NCBI GenBank assembly: GCA_963753185.1 | Contig: CAVWBO010000007.1 | Span: 2,108,001 to 2,172,000, forward strand | DNA from: SZUA-442 sp963753185 | Lineage (GTDB): Bacteria; Actinomycetota; Acidimicrobiia; Spongiisociales; UBA5794 | Direction of reading: 5' to 3' | Length of the DNA stretch: 64,000 bases | Translations under genes and position numbers: made by a program | The notes under the pieces: model-generated | The model's database searches: none | The model's input: only the letters and a program-made list of their open reading frames with translations | What the model was told of the DNA's origin: nothing | Shown here: in pieces, positions 16,454 through 25,423 of the stretch | How the letters are laid out: the number at the start of each line of letters is the position of its first letter | Position numbering within the stretch: the stretch's first letter is position 1

Positions 16454-16911
16454 CCGGGGAGGATCGCACCGTCGACGACGTCGATCACGAAGGTCACGGG
16501 CCCATCGTTGACCAGCTCGACCTCCATCATCGCCCCGAACCGTCCCGTCTCGGTGTGGATGCCGTCCGAACGAAGGTGATCGACGAGCGCCTCGAGCATG
16601 CCGGTTGCGATCTCCGGTTGCGCGGCATCCGAGAAGCTCGGCCTTCGACCGCGCCGGAGGTCTGCAGCCAGCGTGAACTGCGAGACGACGAGGATCGAGC
16701 CGTCGACGTCGAGGACCGACCGGTTCATCCTGCCTTCGGAATCCGGGAAGACCCTCATGTCGCGCACTTTCGTCCCGAGGACGATCGCATCCTCGATGCT
16801 GTCCCGACCGGCAACGGCGACCAGCATCAGGAACCCGCCACCGATGGCACCCACGACCTCGCCCCCCACACGGACCTCTGCCCGCGAGACCCTCTGGACG
16901 ACTGCACGCAT
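16438..16911 (-). CDS. dtd: D-aminoacyl-tRNA deacylase
   Basis: A 157-residue enzyme that hydrolyses D-amino acids (and glycine mischarged on tRNA-Ala) from tRNA in the cytoplasm. It matches the family throughout: the start MRAVVQRVSRAEVRV, the active-site motif SQFTLAADLRRGRRPSF and the cross-subunit Gly-Pro motif in LVNDGPVTFVID. Length is normal. The stop codon lies inside the 3' end of the convergent helicase gene. Confidence 0.95.
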   Translation of the reverse strand: MRAVVQRVSRAEVRVGGEVVGAIGGGFLMLVAVAGRDSIEDAIVLGTKVRDMRVFPDSEGRMNRSVLDVDGSILVVSQFTLAADLRRGRRPSFSDAAQPEIATGMLEALVDHLRSDGIHTETGRFGAMMEVELVNDGPVTFVIDVVDGAILPGQPPM

Positions 16912-16953
16912 GGCTCCCCCGTGTCGTGAATGCGTGAACCTACACTCGTGCGG

Positions 16954-17869
16954 ATGTTCACGGTCCTCCTCACGCTCCTACGCGGGTTCGCCATGGGCGC
17001 CGCGGACATCGTCCCCGGCGTCTCAGGCGGGACGATCGCCCTGGTCTTCGGCATCTACGAGCGCCTCATCGCCTCCGTCCGAGCAGGATCGTCTGCCCTC
17101 GGCGCCATCCTTCGCGCAGATGGTGGGGCCGCACGGGAGTGGTTCGGGAGGGTCGAGTGGTCGTTCATCATCCCTCTCGGCCTCGGCATCCTCTCAGCGA
17201 TCGTCCTGCTCGCCCATCTCATCGAGGATCTCCTCGTCGACCAGCCGGTGACCATGGCCGCCGCATTCCTCGGCCTCGTGGCGGGATCCGTGGTGATCGC
17301 GTGGAGGCTCCTTCGCCGCCCGGAGCGACGTCACCTCGTCGATCATCGTGGTCGTGGGAATCGTCGTGTTCTTCCTCCTCGGACTCCAGGGCGGAACGAG
17401 CGAGGAGACCGTCACCCAGATCAGCGAGCCCACGCTCCTGGCCTTCTTCCTCGCAGGCTCCATCGCCATCTGCGCGATGATCCTTCCCGGCATCTCAGGG
17501 TCGTTCCTCCTCGTGGTGCTCGGGATGTACGGAGCCGTCCTCGGTGCGGTCACGAGCCGCGACCTGGTGTCGCTTGGTGTCTTCACGATGGGTGCGATCG
17601 TCGGTCTCGCCCTGTTCTCCCAGGTTCTCGACAGGTCCCTACATTCGCACCATGACACGGTCCTCGCCGTGCTGATCGGATTGATGGCGGGATCGGTGCG
17701 GGTTCTGTGGCCGTGGCCCCTCGGCGTGGATTCGACGGACCTCGGAGCACCGTCGGGCGACGTCCTCGTCGCCGTCATCGTCGCGGCGATCGGATTCATC
17801 GTCGTCGTGGTGGTCGGTGGATTCGCCCAGAAGCTCGAGGAATCCACCCACCACGCCGACGTCGACTGA
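16954..17869 (+). pseudogene. DUF368 membrane protein (polyprenyl-phosphate transporter family), one frameshift
   Basis: The first part reads MFTVLLTLLRGFAMGAADIV followed by PGVSGGTIALVFGIYERL, the DUF368 signature. The second part, one frame later, reads AMILPGISGSFLLVVLGMYG and ends at 17869. Family members (PopT-type) are multi-helix proteins that recycle undecaprenyl phosphate. The total length of 916 nt is one more than a multiple of three. Removing one C from the CCC at 17319-17321 restores a continuous protein of about 304 residues. A single-base sequence error is therefore as likely as true inactivation. The start at 16954 is favoured by TACACT 7 nt upstream; an in-frame ATG at 16930 also exists. 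Confidence 0.82.
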
Positions 17870-17898
17870 GGACGTCCCTCGCCAAAGCTCCCCCGGAG

Positions 17899-19092
17899 TC
17901 AGACGACCCGGATCCTCCCCGCTGCATCGAGTGCCGAGACGGCGTCCGCGGGGAGACCGAACGATCTCAGCACGCCGGTGGCGTCGCCGAGGGCACTCGG
18001 TTGGATCGCATCCGGACCAGGGCCACCCCAACCAGGGTCATCCGAACCAGGGCCATCCGAACCAGGGTCATCCGAATGCATGCGAGGGGCGATGTTCGGC
18101 CTCTGACCCGCCGGTGTTCCGATCAGCGCGCTGCGCTGCGCGTTGTGCGGGTGGTCCATCACCTCGCTCATCGTCAACACTGGCGTGACGCACGCATCCG
18201 TCCCGTCGAAGACGAGGGCCCAGTCGTCGCGAGTTCGGGTTGAGAACGCCTCGGAGAAGATGACCTCCAATTCACGCCACGAACCGGGATCCATGCGATC
18301 GGGGATCGAGCTGGAGTCGATGCCGAGCCCCGAGAGGAGGGCCTCGTAGAACGGGGCTTCGAGGGCACCGACCGCGACGTACCGTCCGTCGGAGGTCCGA
18401 TACGTGCGGTAGAACGGTGCACCGCCGTCGAGCAGGTTGGCCGATCGCCCCTCCCCCCACAAGCCCACGTTCAGGAGGTCCCGGATCGGCGCAAGCAGCG
18501 CTGCTGAACCATCGACCATGGCGGCATCGATGACGGTGCCATGGCCCGTCCGTTCGCGCTCGATGATGCCTGCGAGGATGCCGACCACGGCGAACATCGC
18601 ACCACCGCCGTAGTCGCCGACGAGGTTCAGCGGAGGGATCGGATCGTCCCGGCCAATCGAGGCGAGGACACCGGACAGGCCGATGTAGTTGATGTCGTGC
18701 CCCGCCATCCCCGCAAGAGCCCCGGATTGGCCCCATCCGGTGATCCTCGCGTACACGACACGAGGATTGATCGCATGCACATCGACCGGTCCGAGACCGA
18801 GGCGCTCGGCGACGCCAGGTCGAAATCCCTCCACGAGCACGTCTGCGTGCCTGACCATCGTCCGCACCGTCTCGAGGCCCGCTGCCTCCTTGACGTCGAC
18901 CTCGACGATGACCCTGTCGCGGATGCCGATGCCCCCGAGGCCACCCGGAAGGCCATCAGCGCCCATCGGGCGCTCGACGCGCACGACCTGTGCGCCGAGG
19001 TCCGCGAGCAATCCGCAGGCGAAGGGGCCGGGGCCGATCCCCGCCAGCTCGACGACGTTGAGGCCGTCGAGAGGGCGGGAAGTCTCGCTCAC
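17899..19092 (-). CDS. Alpha-methylacyl-CoA racemase-like family III CoA transferase
   Basis: A 397-residue CaiB/BaiF-fold protein. The start LDGLNVVELAGIGPGPFACG and the motifs VRVERP, GLSGVLASIGR and NLVGDYGGGAM match 2-methylacyl-CoA racemases. His in MAGHDINYIG and Asp in VGDYGGG correspond to the racemase acid/base pair, which favours racemase over transferase. Racemases of this type prepare methyl-branched or sterol side-chain acyl-CoAs for beta-oxidation. It is the last gene of a four-gene minus-strand operon (4-bp overlap with the nucleoside hydrolase). A Gly/Asp/Pro-rich tandem repeat is inserted near residues 340-362. Confidence 0.85.
   Translation of the reverse strand: MSETSRPLDGLNVVELAGIGPGPFACGLLADLGAQVVRVERPMGADGLPGGLGGIGIRDRVIVEVDVKEAAGLETVRTMVRHADVLVEGFRPGVAERLGLGPVDVHAINPRVVYARITGWGQSGALAGMAGHDINYIGLSGVLASIGRDDPIPPLNLVGDYGGGAMFAVVGILAGIIERERTGHGTVIDAAMVDGSAALLAPIRDLLNVGLWGEGRSANLLDGGAPFYRTYRTSDGRYVAVGALEAPFYEALLSGLGIDSSSIPDRMDPGSWRELEVIFSEAFSTRTRDDWALVFDGTDACVTPVLTMSEVMDHPHNAQRSALIGTPAGQRPNIAPRMHSDDPGSDGPGSDDPGWGGPGPDAIQPSALGDATGVLRSFGLPADAVSALDAAGRIRVV
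18011..18070. repeat. Four 15-bp tandem repeats inside the racemase gene
   Basis: Units based on TCCGAACCAGGGYCA repeat at 18011, 18026, 18041 and 18056; the first two are slightly diverged. On the minus strand each 15-bp unit encodes five residues of the SDDPG type, so copy-number changes keep the reading frame. It forms a flexible acidic loop in the protein. Confidence 0.85.
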
Positions 19093-20021
19093 AACGAACC
19101 GATCCGCGACACGAGCAACTCGAAGAACCGGCCGGCATCGACATCCTGCATGACGAGCGCGGTGCGACCCGAGTCATCGCCAGCGGCGAACGTGGTGTTC
19201 CCGATCGACGCTTCGTGCTCGTGATCGACGGCGACGGGCTGGCGGGTGCCCGTGAACAAGGATGGGTCGACCAGGTATGCGATCACGCACGGATCGTGCA
19301 TCGGCGCACCGGGGATGTGGTACTTGTCGATGTCGTGGCGCTCGTAGAACCTGACCATCCCTGCCGCAGCGATGGCGACGGGCCTGTCATATGCAGCGAG
19401 CTGCTCGATCGAGCTCGCGGTCATCAATGCCCGGTGGGTGACGTCGAGCGGGAAGATCGTCAGGGGGACGCCCGAGCTGAACACGATGTGTGCCGCATGT
19501 GGATCGACGAACGCGTTGAACTCAGCGAGGGGCGTCGTATTGCCTGCCTCGACGAATGCCCCGCCCATCCAGGCGATCTCGGCGATGCGATCGACGATGC
19601 GCGGCTCCTTGGCGATCGCCATGCCGATGTTGGTGAGGGGACCAAGCGGACACAATGTCACCTGACGATCCTCCGAGTCCATGCACAGCTCGATGATCCT
19701 GTCCACACCGTGCCCTGGGCCCGCGTCCACGGCCGGCTCCGGGAGATCGGCACCGTCGACGCCCGTGGGTCCATGGACATACTCGGCGGTGTACAGCTCT
19801 CGCAACAGCGGCCGCTCGCAGCCGCGGTAGACCGGGATGTCCGTACGACCGGCGAGGGTCAGGAGGGAAAGCGCGTTCCGTGTGACGAGTGGCTGGGGGA
19901 CGTTGCCGGCAACGGTCGTTATGGCGAGGACCTCGACCTCTGGAGACGCGACAGCGAGCAGGATCGCAAGCGCGTCGTCCTGCCCGGGATCCGTGTCGAT
20001 GATGATGGGTCGTCTGCTCAT
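19089..20021 (-). CDS. Inosine-uridine-preferring nucleoside hydrolase family protein
   Basis: A 310-residue protein with the N-terminal calcium-binding signature IIIDTDPGQDDALAILLA (D-x-D-x-x-x-D-D), VYRGCERPL, and LCPLGPLTNIGMAIAKEP. These enzymes cleave the N-glycosidic bond of ribonucleosides to a base and ribose. It overlaps ribokinase upstream and the racemase downstream by 4 bp each. The pairing with ribokinase makes sense: ribose released here can be phosphorylated by the adjacent product. Base specificity is not predictable from these motifs. Confidence 0.92.
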   Translation of the reverse strand: MSRRPIIIDTDPGQDDALAILLAVASPEVEVLAITTVAGNVPQPLVTRNALSLLTLAGRTDIPVYRGCERPLLRELYTAEYVHGPTGVDGADLPEPAVDAGPGHGVDRIIELCMDSEDRQVTLCPLGPLTNIGMAIAKEPRIVDRIAEIAWMGGAFVEAGNTTPLAEFNAFVDPHAAHIVFSSGVPLTIFPLDVTHRALMTASSIEQLAAYDRPVAIAAAGMVRFYERHDIDKYHIPGAPMHDPCVIAYLVDPSLFTGTRQPVAVDHEHEASIGNTTFAAGDDSGRTALVMQDVDAGRFFELLVSRIGSL

Positions 20022-20887
20022 CGGTGCTTCTCCAGTGCTCGAAGGAGGCGATCGCGGGTCGGCATCGCCGTCCGAGCCCCGACTCCCATGGTTGCGAGCG
20101 ATCCTGCCACAACGCCGCGCGCTGTGGCATCGAAGATGTCGAGCCCCTCGTCGAGCGAAGCCGCGAGTGCGCCACAGAACGTGTCGCCTGCCCCCGTCGT
20201 GTCCCGAGCGTCGACCACGGGAGCAGGGACGAAACCGACATCGGATGTCGTGACGATCTGGGCACCCCTCGCGCCGAGTGTCACGACCACCGTCGGTACA
20301 CCGAGGGTCCTGGCGGCGGATGGCTCCGCCGAACCGGCAAGCGAAGCGAGCTCGTGCTGGTTCACGACCAGGACGTCGACAAGGCCGAGCGTCGCGGACG
20401 GTACCGCTCGGGCCGGGGCGGCGTTCAGGATGAACACACCCCGCGACGCTTCTGCCGCGGCCGCCACGGCACGCATCGGGACCTCGAGCTGGCAGAGGAC
20501 GACATCCGCGTCCGCCAACGCTGCTCGTTCCTGCGCATCGATGCTGACGTGGGCGTTCGCTCCGCTCCCGACGACGATCGTGTTCTCACCGCGATGGTCG
20601 ACCGTCACGAGGGCAACGCCTGACGGTCCACGGACCCGCCGGACGAGGTCGGTGTCAATGCCCTCGCGCGCCAACTCATCGGTCAGCGACGCACCCGCAG
20701 CATCCTCACCGACCGCGCCGATGAAACGCACGACCGCCCCCAGCCTCGCCGCGGCGACGGCCTGGTTCGCACCCTTGCCGCCGTGCGCCGTCACGTGGGA
20801 CGATGCCAGGACCGTCTCGCCGGGACGCGGATGGTCCTCGACCGTCGCAACGGTGTCGAGGTTCACCGAGCCGACGACGACGATCAC
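20018..20887 (-). CDS. rbsK: Ribokinase
   Basis: A 289-residue PfkB-family sugar kinase. Landmarks are VVVGSVNLDTVATVEDHPRP at the start, the substrate motif GGKGANQAVAAARLGA and the catalytic DTTGAGDTFCGALAASL, whose second Asp is the base. The start is GTG at 20887, chosen because it begins the conserved strand and overlaps the previous gene's stop by 4 bp (GTGA). It phosphorylates ribose to ribose 5-phosphate using ATP. The operon with a nucleoside hydrolase points to nucleoside salvage or catabolism. Confidence 0.9.
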   Translation of the reverse strand: MIVVVGSVNLDTVATVEDHPRPGETVLASSHVTAHGGKGANQAVAAARLGAVVRFIGAVGEDAAGASLTDELAREGIDTDLVRRVRGPSGVALVTVDHRGENTIVVGSGANAHVSIDAQERAALADADVVLCQLEVPMRAVAAAAEASRGVFILNAAPARAVPSATLGLVDVLVVNQHELASLAGSAEPSAARTLGVPTVVVTLGARGAQIVTTSDVGFVPAPVVDARDTTGAGDTFCGALAASLDEGLDIFDATARGVVAGSLATMGVGARTAMPTRDRLLRALEKHR

Positions 20888-22141
20888 GGCCGTCGCTCCA
20901 GGCGCAGGATCGCACCGTCGCGCGAAACGACGTACACCTCGCCATCCCCACCGATTCCGAAGGCCGACACGGAGGGCACCCTGCCGACCATCTCGGTCCA
21001 ATCGGTGCCGCCGGTCTCTGGGGAATAGCTGCGGATGAATCCGCTGCAGAAGTCCGAATAGAAGAAGTGGCCGTCGAGTTCGGGGATGCGGGACCCGCGA
21101 TAGACGACGCCCCCTGTGACCGAACACCCCTCACCGTGGCCGTACTCGGTGATCGGCAGCGTCAACCCCTCCGTGGCGCATGACGTCGCCTGAAAGCACT
21201 TGGTTCCTTCCATGATCGGCCAACCGTAGTTGAGGCGACCGACGGTGGCGTCGACGAGGTTGATCTCCTCCACCTCGCCCTGACCGACGTCGGCGATCCA
21301 CAGGTCCTGGCCGTCGAACGCGAATCGCCACGGGTTGCGGAGGCCGATCGCCCACACCTCGGGCGCGCCCTCGACACCGTCGGTGAAGGGGTTGTCCGGC
21401 GGAATGGCATACCTCTCGACGCCATCGACGCCCACGGCGATTCGCAACATCGCTCCGAGGAGGGTCTCTGCGCGTTGCGCCTGGTCGAACCGATCGTTCG
21501 CACCTCCGCCGTCACCCATGCCGATGTAGAGGTATCCGTCTGGCCCGAAGGCGATCATCCCGCCATTGTGGTTCGGGGCGGGCTGATCGATCGACAGCAC
21601 GACCTTCCGCGTCGAGGTGTCGAACACACCGCCATCGCCCACTGCGAACTCCTCGACGATGCTGCGGGGACCTTCGCCGACGTATGCCACGTAAACCAGC
21701 CGATTCGCCGCGAACTCCGGGTGGTAGGCGAGGCCGAGGAGACCCTGTTCGCCGCCGTACACGACCTCCGAGGACAGGTCGACGAGCACATCGCGGGCGG
21801 CATCGGAACGCACGACTCGACCGGACTGTTCCACGACGATATCCGAGCCGCCATCGGGATCGGCAACGAGGAGGACGGGGGCGTCGAAGCCATCGGCGAC
21901 ACGTGTGAGCACGAGGTCGAGCTCGTCGAGCGGTACGAGTGGAACCTGCGCGATCGACGTCGTCGTGGTTGTGTCAGGGACCGTCGTCGTTTCAGACGGA
22001 ACGGTCACCGTCGTGGTCGTGCTGGTGGTCGTCGAGAGGACCGGAGCGCTCGATGTGGGTGGATCCGTCGCTGTCCGAGCAACCGACCACGACGATTGCG
22101 GCAAGTGCGATCGCCAGCGACAGACGAAGGCTCCCACTCAC
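20884..22141 (-). CDS. PQQ-dependent aldose sugar dehydrogenase-like lipoprotein (frameshift after signal)
   Basis: The body is a soluble glucose/sorbosone dehydrogenase beta-propeller: GLLGLAYHPEF, APNHNGGMIAFGPDGYLYIG, GLRNPWRFAFDG, IADVGQGEVEEINLV and FFYSDFCSGFIRSY. Such enzymes oxidise sugars outside the membrane using PQQ. The expected lipoprotein signal, starting GTG at 22141 with lipobox VVVGC (Cys about 21), lies in a different frame from the body. Dropping one base from the CCC (minus strand, 22057-22059) joins them through a Thr/Ser linker and gives about 418 residues. The in-frame GTG at 22137 gives a nonsense N-terminus. Probably a sequence error or a fresh mutation. Confidence 0.82.
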
Positions 22142-22241
22142 TGTCGAAGGCCTTCGCCGGGGAGGAGGGATCCGATCCCGGAGCTGGTCGCAGGAGCCAT
22201 GATCCAAGTCAAGCATCCCTCGGGACTCACCACATCGCCCG

Positions 22242-23684
22242 TCAGCCGTATGCCTCGTGCTCCTGCTTCGAGAGGAACTCGTAGATCTCGACCATGTCCA
22301 CTCCTGGGATCGTCTCCACCGGCATCGCGGCGAGAACGTGGGAGTTGGGCTTCACGGATGGTCGCGCAAACCCGTTCCAATGTGACGCCATCTCGTCCGA
22401 CACGCGCCTGCAGCAGTCGCCGTCCGGGCATCCGGACACCGATCGGCGCTCCGTGTTCCATCCCCGGAACCACTTCGAATCCTCGAAGCGAACACCGACG
22501 GTGATGGCGGATGCGGGTTCCCGTGACGTCTCGACGAAGGTGGCACACCAGAAGGTTCCGAGGGCCGTGTCCGTGTACTGATAGTGGATCGTGTAGCGGG
22601 CATCCGACAGGAAGGCCTGGCGGGTTCCCCATTCCCTGCAGAGCCGCTGACCCTCGATGGCTCCCGCCGAGTTCCTGGGGAACGGCACACCGTTGTTCTC
22701 GTATGCCTTCCAGATGATGCCCTGGTCATCCGATCGCACGAAGTGGGTCCTGAGGTCGAGATGCTCCGTCGCGAGATTGGTGAAACGGTGACCCGCCATC
22801 TCGTACGAGACGAAGAAGCGGTCCTTGAGATCCTCGATGGAGAGGTTCCGATCGGACTTCGCCGCGACGAGGAACGGGACGGACGCCTTCTCTGGAACGA
22901 GGACCGCTCCCGCGAAGTAGTTCGCTTCCACCCGCTGTCTCAGGAACTCGCCGAAATCCTGCGGCTCGGCATGCTCGAGGGCGAAGTGGCCGAGGGTCTG
23001 GAGGATCACGGACCTCGACTGCTTGGAGTCGAAGCTGTCGCGTCCATGGACGTAGATCCTGCCGTTGCGCGTGTCGGTCACCGACCTCACCGATGCCGGC
23101 ACCTCGGGTGTGCGGATCACCCTGAAACCGAAGAGCTCGGCCAACGCATTGAGATCTCCCTTGGACATCGCTCCCTGCCCTGAGAATCCGACGGCATCGA
23201 CGGCCCTGCTCGCGATGCGTTCGATGTCCGCGAAGTAGTTGCCCTTGTCAGTCATCTCGGAGCGAAGCTGCGCGTTCACGGCTCGTGCCTCGTCCCTCGT
23301 GAACGACGACACACCGTCCCTGCCGCGCATCTCGTCGTACAACCTGACGATGTGCTCGAGGGCCACGTCCGGCACGCGGCTCGAGGGCTTCAGGTACGGG
23401 AGCGAGAGGTCCTGGTATGCCCTGTCGCGCTGCGCCTTCTCGATGGCGACCTCGAGTGCGGCGCGACGCGAGGGTGCCTCCTGGGCGAGGAGGTCGGACA
23501 CCTCGACACCGAGGGCTCGCGACAGTTCGTTGATGAGACCGAGCTTGGGTTCCTTCTTGCCATTCTCGAGCAGCGACAGGTACGGGGCAGGCTTGCCGAC
23601 ACGTGAACCGAGGTCGTCGAGCGTCATGCCCGCCCGCTTGCGGTAATGCCGCACACGGTGCCCGAACATCAGTGCATCGATCAT
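22242..23684 (-). CDS. ramB: RamB-like XRE regulator with ImmA/IrrE-type domain
   Basis: A 480-residue regulator. An N-terminal Cro/C1 helix-turn-helix (FGHRVRHYRKRAGMTLDDLG followed by PAPYLSLLENGKKEPKLGL, about 7-65) precedes a middle domain resembling a degenerate ImmA/IrrE metallopeptidase (LQTLGHFALEHAEPQDF) and a C-terminal DUF2083-like region with a GCPDGDCC cysteine cluster. RamB of Corynebacterium and Mycobacterium controls isocitrate lyase and malate synthase. Here the gene is divergent from aceB-aceA with only 77 nt between starts, which strongly supports the assignment. It probably also controls its own promoter. Confidence 0.85.
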   Translation of the reverse strand: MIDALMFGHRVRHYRKRAGMTLDDLGSRVGKPAPYLSLLENGKKEPKLGLINELSRALGVEVSDLLAQEAPSRRAALEVAIEKAQRDRAYQDLSLPYLKPSSRVPDVALEHIVRLYDEMRGRDGVSSFTRDEARAVNAQLRSEMTDKGNYFADIERIASRAVDAVGFSGQGAMSKGDLNALAELFGFRVIRTPEVPASVRSVTDTRNGRIYVHGRDSFDSKQSRSVILQTLGHFALEHAEPQDFGEFLRQRVEANYFAGAVLVPEKASVPFLVAAKSDRNLSIEDLKDRFFVSYEMAGHRFTNLATEHLDLRTHFVRSDDQGIIWKAYENNGVPFPRNSAGAIEGQRLCREWGTRQAFLSDARYTIHYQYTDTALGTFWCATFVETSREPASAITVGVRFEDSKWFRGWNTERRSVSGCPDGDCCRRVSDEMASHWNGFARPSVKPNSHVLAAMPVETIPGVDMVEIYEFLSKQEHEAYG

Positions 23685-23693
23685 CGAATGCGG

Positions 23694-23754
23694 ATCCTAT
23701 CTCTCGAATGGCGAAAGAGTAGCATTTGTTATCGGCCGCAAGCGTTGCGATACT
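23694..23754. promoter_or_regulatory. Divergent ramB / aceB promoters
   Basis: For aceB, TTGTTA (23726-23731), a 17-bp spacer and GATACT (23749-23754) precede the ATG by 7 nt, a leaderless arrangement. For ramB, TAGGAT on the minus strand (23699-23694) lies 9 nt before its ATG. An imperfect inverted repeat, CTCTCGAATGGCGAAAGAG (23701-23719), sits between the two and is the best visible operator candidate for RamB. Confidence 0.5.
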
Positions 23755-23761
23755 CGAAAGT

Positions 23762-25387
23762 ATGTCGTTTCCTAGGGCCTCCCGACGAGAGGAACTCGTG
23801 TCGAACATCGAATGCGCCCATTCACCGGTTGCCGACGCCGACGCGATCTTGAGCGATGCGGCGCTCGCGTTCATCGCGATGCTCCACGATCGATACGACG
23901 ACCGACGCCGCTCGTTGCTGGCCGCTCGCGAGGAGCGGCAGCACCGAATCGATGAGGGGGACACGTTCGGGTTCCTGGCTTCGACGGCAGATGTCCGGTA
24001 CGGCTCATGGAGGGTCGCCTCCCCTCCTGAGGACCTCGCAGATCGAAGATGTGAGATCACGGGACCCACCGACCGCAAGATGGTGATCAACGCGTTGAAC
24101 TCAGGGGCGCGCGTCTTCATGGCGGACTTCGAGGACTCGAACTCCCCCACGTGGTCGAATGTCGTCGAGGGGCAGGTGAACCTGAGGGACGCGATCCGTC
24201 GAGACGTCGACTTCACCGCCGATACGGGCAAGCGGTACGAGCTCGGCGACCAGGTCGCGACGCTCATGGTGCGGCCGCGCGGCTGGCACCTCGTGGAGCG
24301 ACACATGACGATCGATGGGGAACCCGTTTCTGCCTCCCTCTTCGACTTCGGCTTGTACATGTTCCACAACGCACATGAGCTGCGGGACCGGGGATCCGGG
24401 CCGTACTTCTACCTCCCGAAGCTCGAGTCCCATCTCGAGGCGAGGCTGTGGAACGACGTGTTCGTGACCGCACAGGATGCGCTCGACATCCCCACAGGGA
24501 CGATCCGTGCGACCGTGCTCATCGAGACCATTCCGGCTGCCTTCGAGATGGAGGAGATCCTCTTCGAGCTCAGGAACCACTCGGCGGGCCTGAACGCAGG
24601 CCGATGGGACTACATCTTCTCCGTGATCAAGAAGCACCGCAACCGCGAGGGGTTCGCGTTGCCCGATCGCTCCCAGATCGTGATGACGGTGCCGTTCATG
24701 CGCGCATACACCGAGCTCCTCGTCTCGACCTGCCACCGCCGCGGAGCCCACGCCATGGGAGGCATGGCGGCGTTCATCCCCTCGCGTACCGACGACGAGG
24801 TCAATCGGACAGCCCTCTCGAAGGTTCGCGAGGACAAGATGCGCGAGGCAGGCGACGGATGCGACGGAACGTGGGTCGCACATCCCGACCTCGTCCCTGT
24901 GGCGACGGAGGTATTCGACGACGTCCTCGGGGACCGCCCGAACCAGATCGACAGGCTCCGTGACGATGTCGACGTCGTCGCTGGGGATCTCGTCTCGTTC
25001 GACGTACCTGGTGGGACCATCACCGAGGCGGGTGTCCGCCAGAACGTCGACGTCGCCATCCAGTATCTGGCGTCCTGGCTGCGGGGTACCGGTGCAGCAG
25101 CCATCTACAACCTGATGGAGGATGCCGCAACCGCCGAAATCTCCCGATCACAGGTGTGGCAGTGGGTTCGATCCGGTGCTCGCACTGAGGAAGGGGACGA
25201 CGTCACCACCTCCTTCATCCGCAAGATCGCAGACGAGGAGACGGATCGCCTGAGGTCCGAACTCGGCCACGAAGCATTCGACGCGGGACGTTTCGATGAG
25301 GCGCGTGACCTGTTCGAACAGGTCGCCCTCTCCACCGAGTTCCCCGACTTCCTGACCGTACCCGCATACGAGATCCTCGAACCATGA
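23762..25387 (+). CDS. aceB: Malate synthase A
   Basis: A 541-residue enzyme condensing glyoxylate with acetyl-CoA to malate, the second step of the glyoxylate shunt. The A-type signatures are ITGPTDRKMVINALNSGARV followed by FMADFEDSNSPTW, PRGWHLVERH, ATVLIETIPAAFEMEEIL, GRWDYIFSVIKK and the catalytic stretch NLMEDAATAEISRSQVWQW. The start was chosen at 23762, because a promoter -10 is placed 7 nt before it and the upstream ATG at 23726 would lie within the promoter. It is followed after 36 nt by aceA. Confidence 0.95.
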   Translation: MSFPRASRREELVSNIECAHSPVADADAILSDAALAFIAMLHDRYDDRRRSLLAAREERQHRIDEGDTFGFLASTADVRYGSWRVASPPEDLADRRCEITGPTDRKMVINALNSGARVFMADFEDSNSPTWSNVVEGQVNLRDAIRRDVDFTADTGKRYELGDQVATLMVRPRGWHLVERHMTIDGEPVSASLFDFGLYMFHNAHELRDRGSGPYFYLPKLESHLEARLWNDVFVTAQDALDIPTGTIRATVLIETIPAAFEMEEILFELRNHSAGLNAGRWDYIFSVIKKHRNREGFALPDRSQIVMTVPFMRAYTELLVSTCHRRGAHAMGGMAAFIPSRTDDEVNRTALSKVREDKMREAGDGCDGTWVAHPDLVPVATEVFDDVLGDRPNQIDRLRDDVDVVAGDLVSFDVPGGTITEAGVRQNVDVAIQYLASWLRGTGAAAIYNLMEDAATAEISRSQVWQWVRSGARTEEGDDVTTSFIRKIADEETDRLRSELGHEAFDAGRFDEARDLFEQVALSTEFPDFLTVPAYEILEP

Positions 25388-25423
25388 CCCTCGAACCATG
25401 AACCGGCACAGACGGGAGCGCCC

